NCBI RefSeq assembly: GCF_001295925.1
Contig: NZ_LJHQ01000024.1
Coordinates: 93,218 to 157,217, forward strand
Length of the DNA: 64,000 nucleotides
Direction: 5' to 3'
Source of the DNA: Allobosea sp. AAP35
GTDB taxonomy: Bacteria; Pseudomonadota; Alphaproteobacteria; Rhizobiales; Beijerinckiaceae
Below the pieces are notes generated by a model. It searched no databases. It was not told the DNA's origin and was given only the letters and a program-made list of their open reading frames with translations. Position numbers and translations under genes: made by a program. This document shows positions 9,160 through 17,309 of this stretch, in pieces. Within the stretch, counting starts at the first letter, position 1. Every line of letters starts with the position of its first letter.

Positions 9160-10673
9160 GGCGACACCAGGGCGATGTCGGGCCGCCCGATCTGCAACAG
9201 GCCGAAAGGCGCGAGCGGCAGGAAGCCGAGCCCCACCGCCAGCACTGCCAGAACCAGCGGGATGAGCTCGAGCCTCAGCGGGATCGGCTTGCGCAGCAGC
9301 AGCGGCTGCGCCGGTGTAGCGAGAGCCCGGTCCATGACGCGAAAGACATAGCCGCCCGCAAGAAGCCCGCCGGCCAGGATCGTAAGGGCGAGCCAGAGAT
9401 GCCCGCCGATGGCGGCGGCCGTCAGGAGCAGGCATTTCGCGATGAAGCCGCCACTCGGTGGAATGCCCATCAGCGACAGCCCCGCCAGCCCGAAGGTTGT
9501 GGCAGTCAGCGGCAACACGCGGCCGAAGCCGCCGAGATCGCGGATGCGGTCATGCCCGATCGCTTCCGCAACGATGCCCGCCGCCATGAACATCGCCGCC
9601 TTGGCGAGCGCATGCGAGGTGAGCTGCAGCGCTCCGCCGGTCCAGGCGATCGTGCCCCAGGGGGCGGTTCCGTCGCCGACGCCCGCCAGCGGAAAGACGA
9701 TGAAGAGATAGCCGATCTGCGCCACGGTCGAATAGGCGATCATCAGCTTCAGCCGTTCCTGCCGCAGCGCCATGACGCTGCAGAACAGGATCGACGCCGC
9801 GCCGAGCACCGCCAGCACCTGCCCGGCGACGGCGGCCGCGCCCGGCGGGGCGATGTCGACGACGAGCCGCAGGATCAGGAACACCGGCGCCTTGATCACC
9901 AGCGCCGAGAGGACCGCGCTGGCGGCGGCCGGCGCGCCGGCATGAGCCGGCGGCAGCCACAGATGCAGCGGAAACAGCGCCGCCTTGGCAAGCAGACCGG
10001 GGATCATCAACGCCAGCGCGATGGCCATCGCCGGGCCGTGCTGGCCGGCACTCGCAATCAGACGGATGTCGAGCGTCCCATAGGCGCCGTAGAGGAGCCC
10101 CGCGCCGAGCAGATAGAACATCGAGCCGAGCAGCGCGAACATCAGATAGCGCAGCGCTGCGGCCATCGTCTCGCCGCGCCCGTCCAGGCAGACCAGCGGC
10201 ACGGCGGCGAAGGTCAGGAGTTCGAGCGCGACATAGAGGTTGAACAAATCCTGCGAGACGAAGACGAGGTTGAGCCCGCTCCACAGCCCCATCAGCAAAA
10301 TCCAGAAGCTCGTCGCCAGGCGGCCGTCGCTCGTCGCGAGGTCGAGCCCGAAGAGTTCGCGCGCGAACAGCCCCGTCGCCGCCATGACGACGGCGGTGAC
10401 CGCCAGCATCATCACCGACAGCCCATCGGCGCGCAGCGCGATGCCGAGCGGCGGCTGCCAGTTGCCGATAACGTAGATCAGGGCCGTGCCGCTGCGGACC
10501 AGCTGGAGGCCGGTCGCGAGTGCGACGACGAGGCCGAGCGCCAGGGCAATCAGCGCCACCCGGCGGGTGTGGCGCGGGCCCAGAACCAGCATCGCCAGCG
10601 CCGCCGCCGCCGGCAGCATGACGGCCAACACCAGCAGCAGGCCACCCGATGTCGCGGCATAGGTCGGCGTCAC
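9156..10673 (-). CDS. mrpD: Na+/H+ antiporter subunit D (MrpD/MnhD-like)
   Basis: The 505-aa NuoL/M/N-family membrane protein has typical motifs: ELLTFAAVPLV, LLAKAALFPLHLWLPPAHAGAP with the essential-type Lys and His, and AYSTVAQIGYLFIVFP. MrpD subunits form one of the two proton/cation paths of Mrp complexes. The GTG start at 10673 overlaps the mrpC stop (GTGA), and the stop overlaps the next antiporter gene. The family length of about 500 aa is matched. Cation specificity (Na+, K+ or Li+) cannot be assigned from sequence. Confidence 0.92.
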   Translation of the reverse strand: MTPTYAATSGGLLLVLAVMLPAAAALAMLVLGPRHTRRVALIALALGLVVALATGLQLVRSGTALIYVIGNWQPPLGIALRADGLSVMMLAVTAVVMAATGLFARELFGLDLATSDGRLATSFWILLMGLWSGLNLVFVSQDLFNLYVALELLTFAAVPLVCLDGRGETMAAALRYLMFALLGSMFYLLGAGLLYGAYGTLDIRLIASAGQHGPAMAIALALMIPGLLAKAALFPLHLWLPPAHAGAPAAASAVLSALVIKAPVFLILRLVVDIAPPGAAAVAGQVLAVLGAASILFCSVMALRQERLKLMIAYSTVAQIGYLFIVFPLAGVGDGTAPWGTIAWTGGALQLTSHALAKAAMFMAAGIVAEAIGHDRIRDLGGFGRVLPLTATTFGLAGLSLMGIPPSGGFIAKCLLLTAAAIGGHLWLALTILAGGLLAGGYVFRVMDRALATPAQPLLLRKPIPLRLELIPLVLAVLAVGLGFLPLAPFGLLQIGRPDIALVSP

Positions 10674-11014
10674 GGTTCGCTCCGTGGCGGCGCGGCGGGC
10701 GCCTCGAACGTGGCGCTTCCCGTCAGCGAGGCCAGCCGCCGCAGCAGCGCGATCGCCAGCGCGGTCGCCGCGAAGGCAACGACGATGCCGGTGATCACCA
10801 TGGCCTGCGGCACCGGATCGCCGCCGAGCTCCATCGCTGCGCCGCGGCGCGCCACTGCCCCGAAAACGAGGAAGATGCCGGCGCCCAGGATGTTGAAACC
10901 GATGATCCGGCGCAGCAGATCGGGATGGCTGACGATGCAGAACAAGCCGATGCCGACCAGCGCGGCGCCGCACAGGCCAAAAAGAGATGCGGATGTCAGG
11001 GCCATCGCGCTCAT
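10670..11014 (-). CDS. mrpC: Na+/H+ antiporter subunit C (MrpC/MnhC, NuoK-like)
   Basis: The 114-aa protein has three hydrophobic helices in NuoK/MrpC arrangement. The pattern DLLRRIIGFNILGAGIFLVFGA followed by DPVPQAMVITGIVVAFA is characteristic of MrpC. It is coupled on both sides by 4-bp overlaps (11011-11014 with the preceding gene, 10670-10673 with mrpD). It acts as a small membrane subunit next to the antiporter-like subunits. Confidence 0.92.
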   Translation of the reverse strand: MSAMALTSASLFGLCGAALVGIGLFCIVSHPDLLRRIIGFNILGAGIFLVFGAVARRGAAMELGGDPVPQAMVITGIVVAFAATALAIALLRRLASLTGSATFEAPAAPPRSEP

Positions 11015-11967
11015 GGTTCGGGTGCCCTGTCCGGCGGGCCGGCGACGAGAAGGGCCAGCGTACCGGCGATCGAGAGCGTCAACGCCGCCTCGATGCCGAC
11101 GATCAGCGGCTTGGCGATGGCCTCCGGATAGGACAGGAACCCTTGCGCGACCGCGACGCCAAGGAAGCCGACCAGAACGAACAGCGCCGGCCCGCCCGCG
11201 AGCATCACCCGCAGCGCTCGCGCCTGCGTCGGTGGCGCGGGGCGCAGCCCCGCCAGCATGACGAGCAGCGCCATCGCGGCCAGGATGGTGCCGGCCTGGA
11301 AGGTCCCGCCCGGGAGATCCGCGCCGACCCAGACCTCATAGACCGCGATCAGCACGCCGAAGGGGGGCAGCACCCGCGCCAGAAAGACCAGCGGCTCCGG
11401 CACTACGGCCGGCTGAAGTTGCGAGGCCCCGCCCCAGGCGGCGTCGCGGCTCAGCGACCAGACGCCGACCAAGGCGAGGATCAGCACAATCTTCTCCAGC
11501 AGCGTGTCGATGGCGCGATAGGCCAGCAGCACGGCGGTGACCGGATTGCCGAGCCCCGTCGTCTCCAGCGACGCGACCGCCTGATGCGCGAGGCTCGGCG
11601 CCGGTTGGGGAAAGGCGAGCACGACCGCCGTCAGGGCCAGAGTGACGAGGCCGCAGGCGATCGCCGGGACGAGCCAGCGCCGTGGCTCGGGCGCAACCGG
11701 AGGCGGGGGCGCGGCATGGCGGGCCAGATGGGCATGCGCCCGCAGCAGCAGCATGCCGGTCAACCCGCCGCCGATCGCGGCCTCGGTCAGCGCGACATCG
11801 ACCGAGGCCAGCCGCGCCCAGCCGATGCCGAGCAGCAGGCCAAACGCGATGAAGGCGAGGATCGCGCCGCGGCCATCGCGGGTCACGACGACATGCAGCG
11901 CCAGCGCGATCAGCCCCGCGACCAGCGCGATGTCGAAGAGAAGGCTGATGGACCAGAAAAGGCTCAT
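11011..11967 (-). CDS. fused MrpA C-terminal (DUF4040) - MrpB subunit of antiporter
   Basis: This 318-aa product combines two modules. The N-terminal part carries the DUF4040/MbhD-type segment (VDVALTEAAIGGGLTGMLLL, about residues 60-80) normally found in the C-terminal tail of MrpA. The C-terminal half (from about residue 190) matches MrpB, with VLPPFGVLIAVYEVWVG and PGGTFQAGTILAAMALLV. The start at MSLFWSIS overlaps the mrpG stop by 4 bp. In canonical bacterial Mrp operons this material is the end of a roughly 900-aa MrpA plus a separate MrpB, so the split/fusion here resembles the antiporter module of archaeal membrane-bound hydrogenases. Confidence 0.88.
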   Translation of the reverse strand: MSLFWSISLLFDIALVAGLIALALHVVVTRDGRGAILAFIAFGLLLGIGWARLASVDVALTEAAIGGGLTGMLLLRAHAHLARHAAPPPPVAPEPRRWLVPAIACGLVTLALTAVVLAFPQPAPSLAHQAVASLETTGLGNPVTAVLLAYRAIDTLLEKIVLILALVGVWSLSRDAAWGGASQLQPAVVPEPLVFLARVLPPFGVLIAVYEVWVGADLPGGTFQAGTILAAMALLVMLAGLRPAPPTQARALRVMLAGGPALFVLVGFLGVAVAQGFLSYPEAIAKPLIVGIEAALTLSIAGTLALLVAGPPDRAPEP

Positions 11968-12257
11968 GCCTGCGGCTTCCGGCGCGCGGCGATGCCGGCG
12001 ATCAGCTGGCTCGCGGTGGCGGCCGAGAGCTGCGCCAGAAGCCAGATGCAGATGAGCTTGACCCCGCCCATCAGGCTCGCCTGCTGCGGCAGCAGTCCGA
12101 GCACGATCAGGCCAAGCCCCAGACTGTCGGCCTTGCTCAGCGCATGCAGGCGGCTGAGCGTATCGGGAAAGCGCAGCAGCCCGAGTGTTCCCGCCAGGAA
12201 CAGGATGGCGCCGGCAACGGCGCAGACCAGAGTGAACGCGTCCGCCAGCCCCATCAC
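11964..12257 (-). CDS. mrpG: Na+/H+ antiporter subunit G (MrpG/MnhG)
   Basis: The 97-aa membrane protein has the MrpG hallmark GTLGLLRFPDTLSRLHALSKADSLGLGLIVLG. Three hydrophobic segments are evident. It is translationally coupled by 4-bp overlaps to mrpF upstream and to the fused A'B gene downstream. MrpG is required for Mrp complex assembly in studied systems; its own chemistry is unknown. Two adjacent Met codons begin the frame and either may initiate. Confidence 0.93.
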   Translation of the reverse strand: MMGLADAFTLVCAVAGAILFLAGTLGLLRFPDTLSRLHALSKADSLGLGLIVLGLLPQQASLMGGVKLICIWLLAQLSAATASQLIAGIAARRKPQA

Positions 12258-12541
12258 GACGGCTCGTCCGGTTTCGCGATCCCGTCGTTTGGTTCACCCT
12301 CCCCCAGCGTGAACGCGGCACAGGAGAACGCCGACAGCAGGACCAGCAACAAGGCGACATCGGCGAGCGCCGGCTGCGCGGTGGCCGCGCCGAGCAGGAG
12401 CAGCGTCGCGCCGCCGCCCGTTCCGAGCAGCTGCACCGCCATCAGTTTTTCGATCGCGATCTCCGAGCGCAGCACGATCGCGAGCCCAGCCGCGCCGACC
12501 AGCAGAACGAAGAGGGCAATGAGGGTCAGGCTCTCAGCCAC
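12254..12541 (-). CDS. mrpF: Na+/H+ antiporter subunit F (MrpF/MnhF)
   Basis: The 95-aa membrane protein has three hydrophobic stretches and the MrpF-like pattern GLAIVLRSEIAIEKLMAVQ followed by DVALLLVLLSAFSCAAF. A GTG start at 12541 is chosen because the preceding in-frame residues are Cys/Arg-rich and not protein-like. It overlaps the mrpE stop by 8 bp (12534-12541) and the mrpG start by 4 bp. Confidence 0.88.
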   Translation of the reverse strand: MAESLTLIALFVLLVGAAGLAIVLRSEIAIEKLMAVQLLGTGGGATLLLLGAATAQPALADVALLLVLLSAFSCAAFTLGEGEPNDGIAKPDEPS

Positions 12542-13040
12542 CAGCGCGCACTCCCGGCAGGATGCGCAGGAACGCCGCCTCGTCGGCCGCAAGCTCGGCC
12601 GTGACGGCTGCGTCGCTGTCGAGGCAATGCACCAGCATGTCGCCGCTGGTCGCGCAGGACACGGGCAGCTTGCCCGGCTGAAGGCTCATCACCGCGCAGA
12701 GCGCGCTCTGCGCCAGACCGGGCCGCAGGCTCGCCCGATAGGTCACGAGACCGGGCTTCATGACGATGTCGCGGGCAAAGGCGCGCCGGGCGACATCCAC
12801 CCCCGCCACCACCGCCTGCGGCAGGAAGCGCAGGATGAAGCGCAGGAGCCCCGTCAGCGACAGCCGTCCATCGATTGGCCAGAGCGGGATGCTGGCCCAT
12901 GCCGCCGCCACCCCTGCGACAAGGCCGACCGGCATGTCCTTGGGCGCCGTGCCGATCAGGACGAGCCAAAGCAGAAAGAAGCCGATCCCGCGACCCAGAA
13001 GGGTCCCCATCAGCCGAGGCGACGTCACCAGGCTGCTCAT
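12534..13040 (-). CDS. mrpE: Na+/H+ antiporter subunit E (MrpE/MnhE)
   Basis: The 168-aa product is the first gene of the antiporter cluster. It shows the MrpE pattern: an N-terminal hydrophobic hairpin (GIGFFLLWLVLIG, then VGLVAGVAAAWASIPL), a second membrane helix, and a conserved soluble C-terminal part (LAQSALCAVMSLQPGK, SGDMLVHCLD). The family role is assembly of, or ion handling at, the Mrp complex. The order E-F-G-A'B-C-D-D' differs from the A-to-G order of classical mrp operons. The region upstream to 13140 should hold the operon promoter, which I could not define. Confidence 0.92.
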   Translation of the reverse strand: MSSLVTSPRLMGTLLGRGIGFFLLWLVLIGTAPKDMPVGLVAGVAAAWASIPLWPIDGRLSLTGLLRFILRFLPQAVVAGVDVARRAFARDIVMKPGLVTYRASLRPGLAQSALCAVMSLQPGKLPVSCATSGDMLVHCLDSDAAVTAELAADEAAFLRILPGVRAGG

Positions 13041-13389
13041 GACAAACGAGCCTTGCCGATCCTGTGACGTCGCGAGGCTGCGAGCCTGCCGTGCCAGCGA
13101 GCAGAAGAAAGCAAACGACGAGATGACAATAAACAGCGCTCACTGGCGCTGCGATGTCTTTCCAGTTCCATTGGAAAGGGCCATCTCTTGTTCGATTGAC
13201 AGGTATGATCTTGCTTTGATTATCCGCAATAAGGTAGCATCCGTATCCGTGTCGGGCATCTGCCGCCTGTCTCAGTTCTGTGCTGGCCGTCCCATTTTGG
13301 CGGGGGCCGATCTAGGTTTCGTCGATGCTCGCTGCCTGCCGTCTCGAAGAGTTTTCCCTCTGGCTACCGTGCCCGACGGCACTGCGCCA
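13041..13389. other. divergent intergenic region, mrpE / metallophosphoesterase
   Basis: This 349-bp gap lies between divergently transcribed genes. It is less GC-rich than its surroundings from about 13190 to 13250. It contains a sigma-70-like promoter candidate (13196-13224) and a short inverted repeat at 13158-13178 (6-bp arms CTTTCC/GGAAAG). I see no gene in it. A GTG at 13369 is in frame with the downstream gene and is an alternative start. Confidence 0.5.
13196..13224 (+). promoter_or_regulatory. sigma-70-like promoter candidate
   Basis: A perfect TTGACA (13196-13201) is followed after a 17-bp spacer by ATTATC (13219-13224), within a locally AT-rich stretch. It points toward the metallophosphoesterase gene and would give a leader of about 160 nt. 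The assignment rests on consensus match only. Confidence 0.45.
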
Positions 13390-15123
13390 ATGCTGATCGA
13401 GCCGCGACGTGGCGACGCCGAGGACGACGCGAGCAGTACCAAGACGCATTCCCTGCTCGCCATAGCCGGCACGCTTCTGGGCGAGATCAACCTGCCCAAG
13501 CTCGCGCTGGCCTGGATCATCCTGGTTCTGGTGCCCGGCATCCTGCTCGGCGTCGCGCCGCTGGTGGTGACTGCCTGGTATGACGATGTCGCCGACCGGA
13601 TCCTGGCGCTGGCCGGCCTCGGGCCGATCCTGCTGCTGGGGCTGGTCGCCGCCATCGGCTGGTTTGGCCTGCGGCCCCTGTTTCGGGCTGCCGAACGCAG
13701 CTTCTGGTCGCTGATTTCGCTCGCGGTCCAGCCGGGCTATGTGCTGGCGCGGGAGGGCCTGCGCCATCTCGCCGAGCGCTTCCTCCCGCTGGATGCCAGC
13801 GAGGACCGCCGCGCACGCTTGCGCGGATTGACCGCATTCGCGGCCGGCCTCGGGGCTGCGCTTATCGCTCTGGCCATCGCGGCGGCCGTCTGGCCGGCGA
13901 CGCGCTGGTCCGGCGAGATCGCCGATCTCGGCCAGCCCTGGCGCATCCTCGGCCCGTCCCTGGCCAATACCGCGGTCGTCATGAGCGCCTATTTCGCCGG
14001 CGCCGCGTTGGTCTGGGGCGTTGCGGATGCGAGCATGTCGCAGCCGCGCAATCTTGTGGACTTCGACGATCCGGCCCTGTCCTCGCAGGTGTGGCGCGTC
14101 GCGCATCTCTCCGACATCCATGTCGTCGGCGAGCGTTACGGCTTTCGCATCGAGAGCGGTCGCGCCGGCCCGCGTGGCAATGAACGCCTGCACGCCGCGC
14201 TGGAGCGGCTTGCGGGCATCCATGCCGCCGCGCCGCTCGATCTCGTGCTGATCACCGGCGACATGACCGATGCCGGCCGCTCGGCCGAATGGGCGGAATT
14301 TTTGGACGCTCTCGCCCGCTATCCCGAATTGGCCGCACTGACCCTGATCCTGCCCGGCAATCACGACGTCAACATCGTCGATCGCGCCAATCCAGCGCGG
14401 CTTGAGCTGCCCGGAAGCCCCGGCAAGCGCCTGCGCCAGATGCGGACGCTGTCGGTGACCGAGGCCGTGCAGGGCGGGCGCGTCCATGTCGTCGACAAGA
14501 CGGCGGGGGTGATCGGCCAGACGCTGTCGCAGCATCTGGCGCCCCATCGCGCGGCGATCGCGGCCTTCGCCGATGCCGGGGGCTTGCGCCTGTCGCGTGG
14601 GCTGTCGGCGATCTGGGAGGCGTCCTTTCCAATGGTGCTGCCGCCGGCCGAGCCGGATGGACTCGGCGTCGTGCTGCTGAACTCGAATGCGGAGACGCAT
14701 TTCTCCTTCACCAACGCGCTCGGTTTGGTCGCGGAAGAGGATATGCAGGCGATGCTGGTGGCGCTGGCGCAGTATCCCCGCGCGCGCTTCATCATCGCGC
14801 TGCATCACCATCCGGTCGAGTATCCGCAGCAGGCCAAGGCCTTCTCGGAGCGGATCGGCACCGCGCTGATCAATGGCAGCCGCTTCATCCGCCTGCTCAA
14901 GCCGCAGGCGCATCGGCTCGTCGCGATGCATGGCCATCGCCATATCGACTGGATCGGCCGCTGCGGCCCGCTGCGCATCGCCTCGGCGCCATCCCCGGTC
15001 ATGGAGGCGACAAATGACGAGCCGACCGCGTTCTACATCCACCATCTCGGCGCGGGCGCCGATGGCAGCCTTGCGATGATGGCGCCAGAGCGGGTCGAGA
15101 TCCGGCCGACCGCCGGCGCTTGA
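13390..15123 (+). CDS. membrane-anchored metallophosphoesterase
   Basis: The 577-aa protein has an N-terminal membrane region of about four helices (roughly residues 33-58, 66-90, 138-162 and 188-210) followed by a calcineurin-like phosphoesterase domain. All metal-binding blocks are present: D242-x-H244 (SDIH), D291 (TGDMTD), N324-H325-D326 (GNHD), a His block at 472-474, and H514-G-H516 (HGHRH). Such enzymes cleave phosphodiesters or lipid-linked phosphates with two metal ions; the helices place this one at the inner membrane. Substrate unknown. It is a single gene, convergent with the AI-2E-family gene. An in-frame GTG at 13369 would add seven residues. Confidence 0.88.
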   Translation: MLIEPRRGDAEDDASSTKTHSLLAIAGTLLGEINLPKLALAWIILVLVPGILLGVAPLVVTAWYDDVADRILALAGLGPILLLGLVAAIGWFGLRPLFRAAERSFWSLISLAVQPGYVLAREGLRHLAERFLPLDASEDRRARLRGLTAFAAGLGAALIALAIAAAVWPATRWSGEIADLGQPWRILGPSLANTAVVMSAYFAGAALVWGVADASMSQPRNLVDFDDPALSSQVWRVAHLSDIHVVGERYGFRIESGRAGPRGNERLHAALERLAGIHAAAPLDLVLITGDMTDAGRSAEWAEFLDALARYPELAALTLILPGNHDVNIVDRANPARLELPGSPGKRLRQMRTLSVTEAVQGGRVHVVDKTAGVIGQTLSQHLAPHRAAIAAFADAGGLRLSRGLSAIWEASFPMVLPPAEPDGLGVVLLNSNAETHFSFTNALGLVAEEDMQAMLVALAQYPRARFIIALHHHPVEYPQQAKAFSERIGTALINGSRFIRLLKPQAHRLVAMHGHRHIDWIGRCGPLRIASAPSPVMEATNDEPTAFYIHHLGAGADGSLAMMAPERVEIRPTAGA

Positions 15124-15147
15124 AGCGATGTGTTTAGGCTCGCTCCG

Positions 15148-16212
15148 TCAGACCTTGACGACGTCGATGGCCGGCACCGGCTCGGGGGCCCCCGCGCCGA
15201 ACAGTTCCGCGACCCAGAGGCTCGCGGGATGCTGGGCGCAGAAGGTCAGCAGCGCGATCGTGACGGGTACGCCGATGAAGGCCCCGAACACGCCCCAGAG
15301 ATAGGCCCAGAAGAACACCGCGAACAGCACCAGCGTCGGCGACATCGAGAGCGCGCTGCCGGCGACGCGCGGCTCGATATAGCTGCCGACGACGAACTGG
15401 ATCAGGTTCAGGCAGGCGAAGACTGCCACCACCGCCTCCCAGGAGCCGAACTGCGTCATCGCGAACAGCGTCGGGAAGACGGTCGCCACCAGCGGCCCAA
15501 GGAAGGGGATGTAGTTCAGCGAAAACGCGATGAAGCCCCATTCCGCCGCCAAAGGCAGGCCCACGATCGTGGCAAAGCCCCAGACCAGCAGGCCGGTGAT
15601 CACGCTCATCACGGTGCGCACCATCATGTAGCGATGCAGCTTGTCAGCGGTCTGCATGCTGCCGCGCAGCAAGACGTCGCCGACCACGCGGTTGCGCATG
15701 GCCCGGAGCTTGCGGCCGAAATCCTCGACCTCGAGCAGGCCGAGAATGACATAGACCAGCACCACCAGCCAGAAGCTCATCGTCGTGTTCAGCCGTCCGC
15801 TGATCGTCTGCGCCATGCGCAGCATCCAGGCGACGTTGAAATTCTCCGCCCAGAGCCCGGTCACGGCGATGCCATGACCCTCCAGCCAGAGCGTGGCTTG
15901 GTCGTAGAACTGCTGGAAGCGGGCCGCATCGGCGGCGATCCACCGTCCGACGCGGCCAAACGCCCAGACGATCAGCGAACCGAAGGCGACGAAGGCCAGC
16001 ACCATCACCACGATGCTGATCGCCAGCGCCAGCATGTGCGGCAGGAAGCCCTGCAGGCTGCGCTGCAGCGGCCAGACCAGCGCGATGATGAACAGCGCAA
16101 ACGCCACGGGTGCGAAGACGGAGCTGGCGATCGACAAGGCCGCGACCACAAGGATGATCGCGATCAGCACCTGCGCGCCTTGATGGATCCTGCTGGTGGG
16201 CATCCCGCTCAC
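15148..16212 (-). CDS. AI-2E family (PerM-like) membrane protein
   Basis: The 354-aa polytopic protein has about eight helices and the family-defining central part AFSLNYIPFLGPLVATVFP followed by SYIEPRVAGSALSMSPTLVLFAVFFWAYLWG. Members export or permeate diverse small molecules or ions, and only a few have shown AI-2 export. The start overlaps the patatin stop by 4 bp, so it is the last gene of the minus-strand run beginning with the RND efflux genes. No quorum-sensing gene is nearby, so a signalling role should not be assumed. Confidence 0.9.
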   Translation of the reverse strand: MSGMPTSRIHQGAQVLIAIILVVAALSIASSVFAPVAFALFIIALVWPLQRSLQGFLPHMLALAISIVVMVLAFVAFGSLIVWAFGRVGRWIAADAARFQQFYDQATLWLEGHGIAVTGLWAENFNVAWMLRMAQTISGRLNTTMSFWLVVLVYVILGLLEVEDFGRKLRAMRNRVVGDVLLRGSMQTADKLHRYMMVRTVMSVITGLLVWGFATIVGLPLAAEWGFIAFSLNYIPFLGPLVATVFPTLFAMTQFGSWEAVVAVFACLNLIQFVVGSYIEPRVAGSALSMSPTLVLFAVFFWAYLWGVFGAFIGVPVTIALLTFCAQHPASLWVAELFGAGAPEPVPAIDVVKV

Positions 16213-17276
16213 ACGCCCTGCGTCAGTTCATTGAGGTCGAGCGTCGAACGCTGGCCGAGATCGTCCCTGTGCGCGCGGTAGAAGGCTTCCGCCGACTGCC
16301 GCCCCTCGGTGCGCAGCATGGTCAGGAACTCCCATTCCGCGTTGAGCTTCGAGGAATAGCCGAGCTCTGCCATCCTGTCGCTGGTGACGCGGTGGAGCCG
16401 CATCCCGGCCCAGCGCGCGCCCTCACGGTCCTTCGGGTTGGCGCTGTTGCGCAGCAGCGCCATCATCCTGAGTTCCTTCAGCAGGACGCTGTTGAACGAG
16501 ACCTCGTTCAGCCGGTTCAGGATGTCGCGCGCGGTCGTCGGCGTGCCCGGCCGCTCGACCGGGTTGATCTGGACCAGGATGGTATCAAGCGCGTCGCTCT
16601 CCTGAATCAGCGGCGTCATCGTCGGGTTGCCGGAATAACCGCCGTCCCAATAGCCGTCGCCGTCGATCTCGACCGCCTGGAACAAGGTCGGCAGGCAGGC
16701 CGAGGCCAGCAGCACCTGCGGCGTGATCTCTGCGTTACGGAAGACGCGGCCGCGCCCGGTGCGGACATTGGTCGCGGTGACGAAGAGCTTGATCGGCCCT
16801 TCCGCCAGCGCCTCGAAATCGATCACCTCGGCCAGGATGTCGGCCAGCGGGTTCGCCCCGCCGGGATTGAGGCTGTAGGGCGACACGACGCGGGACATCA
16901 TGTCCATGGCGACGAAGAGCGGCGAATTGTCGAGCGTCCAGCGCCCGAGCAGGACATCGAGCGGGCTGCGTTGGAACGGGCTGAAGCGCGCGGCCTCCGA
17001 GGTCTTGCGCCAGAACGCCTCCAGCGCCAGCCTTGCGCCCTCGCGGCCGGCCTTGGCGAAGCCCGAAGCCAGCACGGCGGCGTTCATCGCGCCGGCCGAT
17101 GTGCCGGAGATCGCGCTGATCGTCAGCCAGTCCTCCTCCAGAATGCGGTCGAGCACGCCCCAGGTGAAGGCGCCATGCGCGCCGCCGCCCTGGAGCGCGA
17201 GATCGATGGTCAGCGGCGTGCGACCGTCGAGGTCCGCCCCGCCGATCGCCTCTTTCGTCTTGGCAGCCTTGCTCAC
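16209..17276 (-). CDS. patatin-like phospholipase
   Basis: The 355-aa protein contains the patatin catalytic dyad and oxyanion loop: LQGGGAHGAF (residues 28-37), the nucleophile elbow GTSAG with Ser60, and DGGYSG with the catalytic Asp near residue 210. It lacks a signal peptide and is expected to be a cytoplasmic or membrane-peripheral acyl hydrolase. It is coupled to the AI-2E gene and follows a repeat-rich membrane protein by 33 bp, suggesting an envelope-lipid role for the operon (inference). A second patatin of a different subfamily is at 38006-39175. Confidence 0.92.
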   Translation of the reverse strand: MSKAAKTKEAIGGADLDGRTPLTIDLALQGGGAHGAFTWGVLDRILEEDWLTISAISGTSAGAMNAAVLASGFAKAGREGARLALEAFWRKTSEAARFSPFQRSPLDVLLGRWTLDNSPLFVAMDMMSRVVSPYSLNPGGANPLADILAEVIDFEALAEGPIKLFVTATNVRTGRGRVFRNAEITPQVLLASACLPTLFQAVEIDGDGYWDGGYSGNPTMTPLIQESDALDTILVQINPVERPGTPTTARDILNRLNEVSFNSVLLKELRMMALLRNSANPKDREGARWAGMRLHRVTSDRMAELGYSSKLNAEWEFLTMLRTEGRQSAEAFYRAHRDDLGQRSTLDLNELTQGV

Positions 17277-17309
17277 CTGTCACCCCCGCAGCGTTGCATC
17301 ACGGCCCGA

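Noticed and set aside
13158..13178. CTTTCC/GGAAAG inverted repeat as a terminator
   Set aside because: It lies upstream of both divergent genes, has a 9-nt loop with weak pairing and no U-tract; an operator is possible but unsupported.
13312..15045. 577-codon minus-strand frame opposite the metallophosphoesterase
   Set aside because: The plus strand carries all metal-binding motifs; the opposite frame has low-complexity shadow composition.
15124..15144. AGCGA/TCGCT hairpin between convergent genes as a bidirectional terminator
   Set aside because: Only five base pairs with an 11-nt loop and no U-tract.
15148..16212. Quorum-sensing AI-2 exporter assignment
   Set aside because: The family name reflects one member; no luxS, lsr or other AI-2 genes are nearby, so only family membership is claimed.
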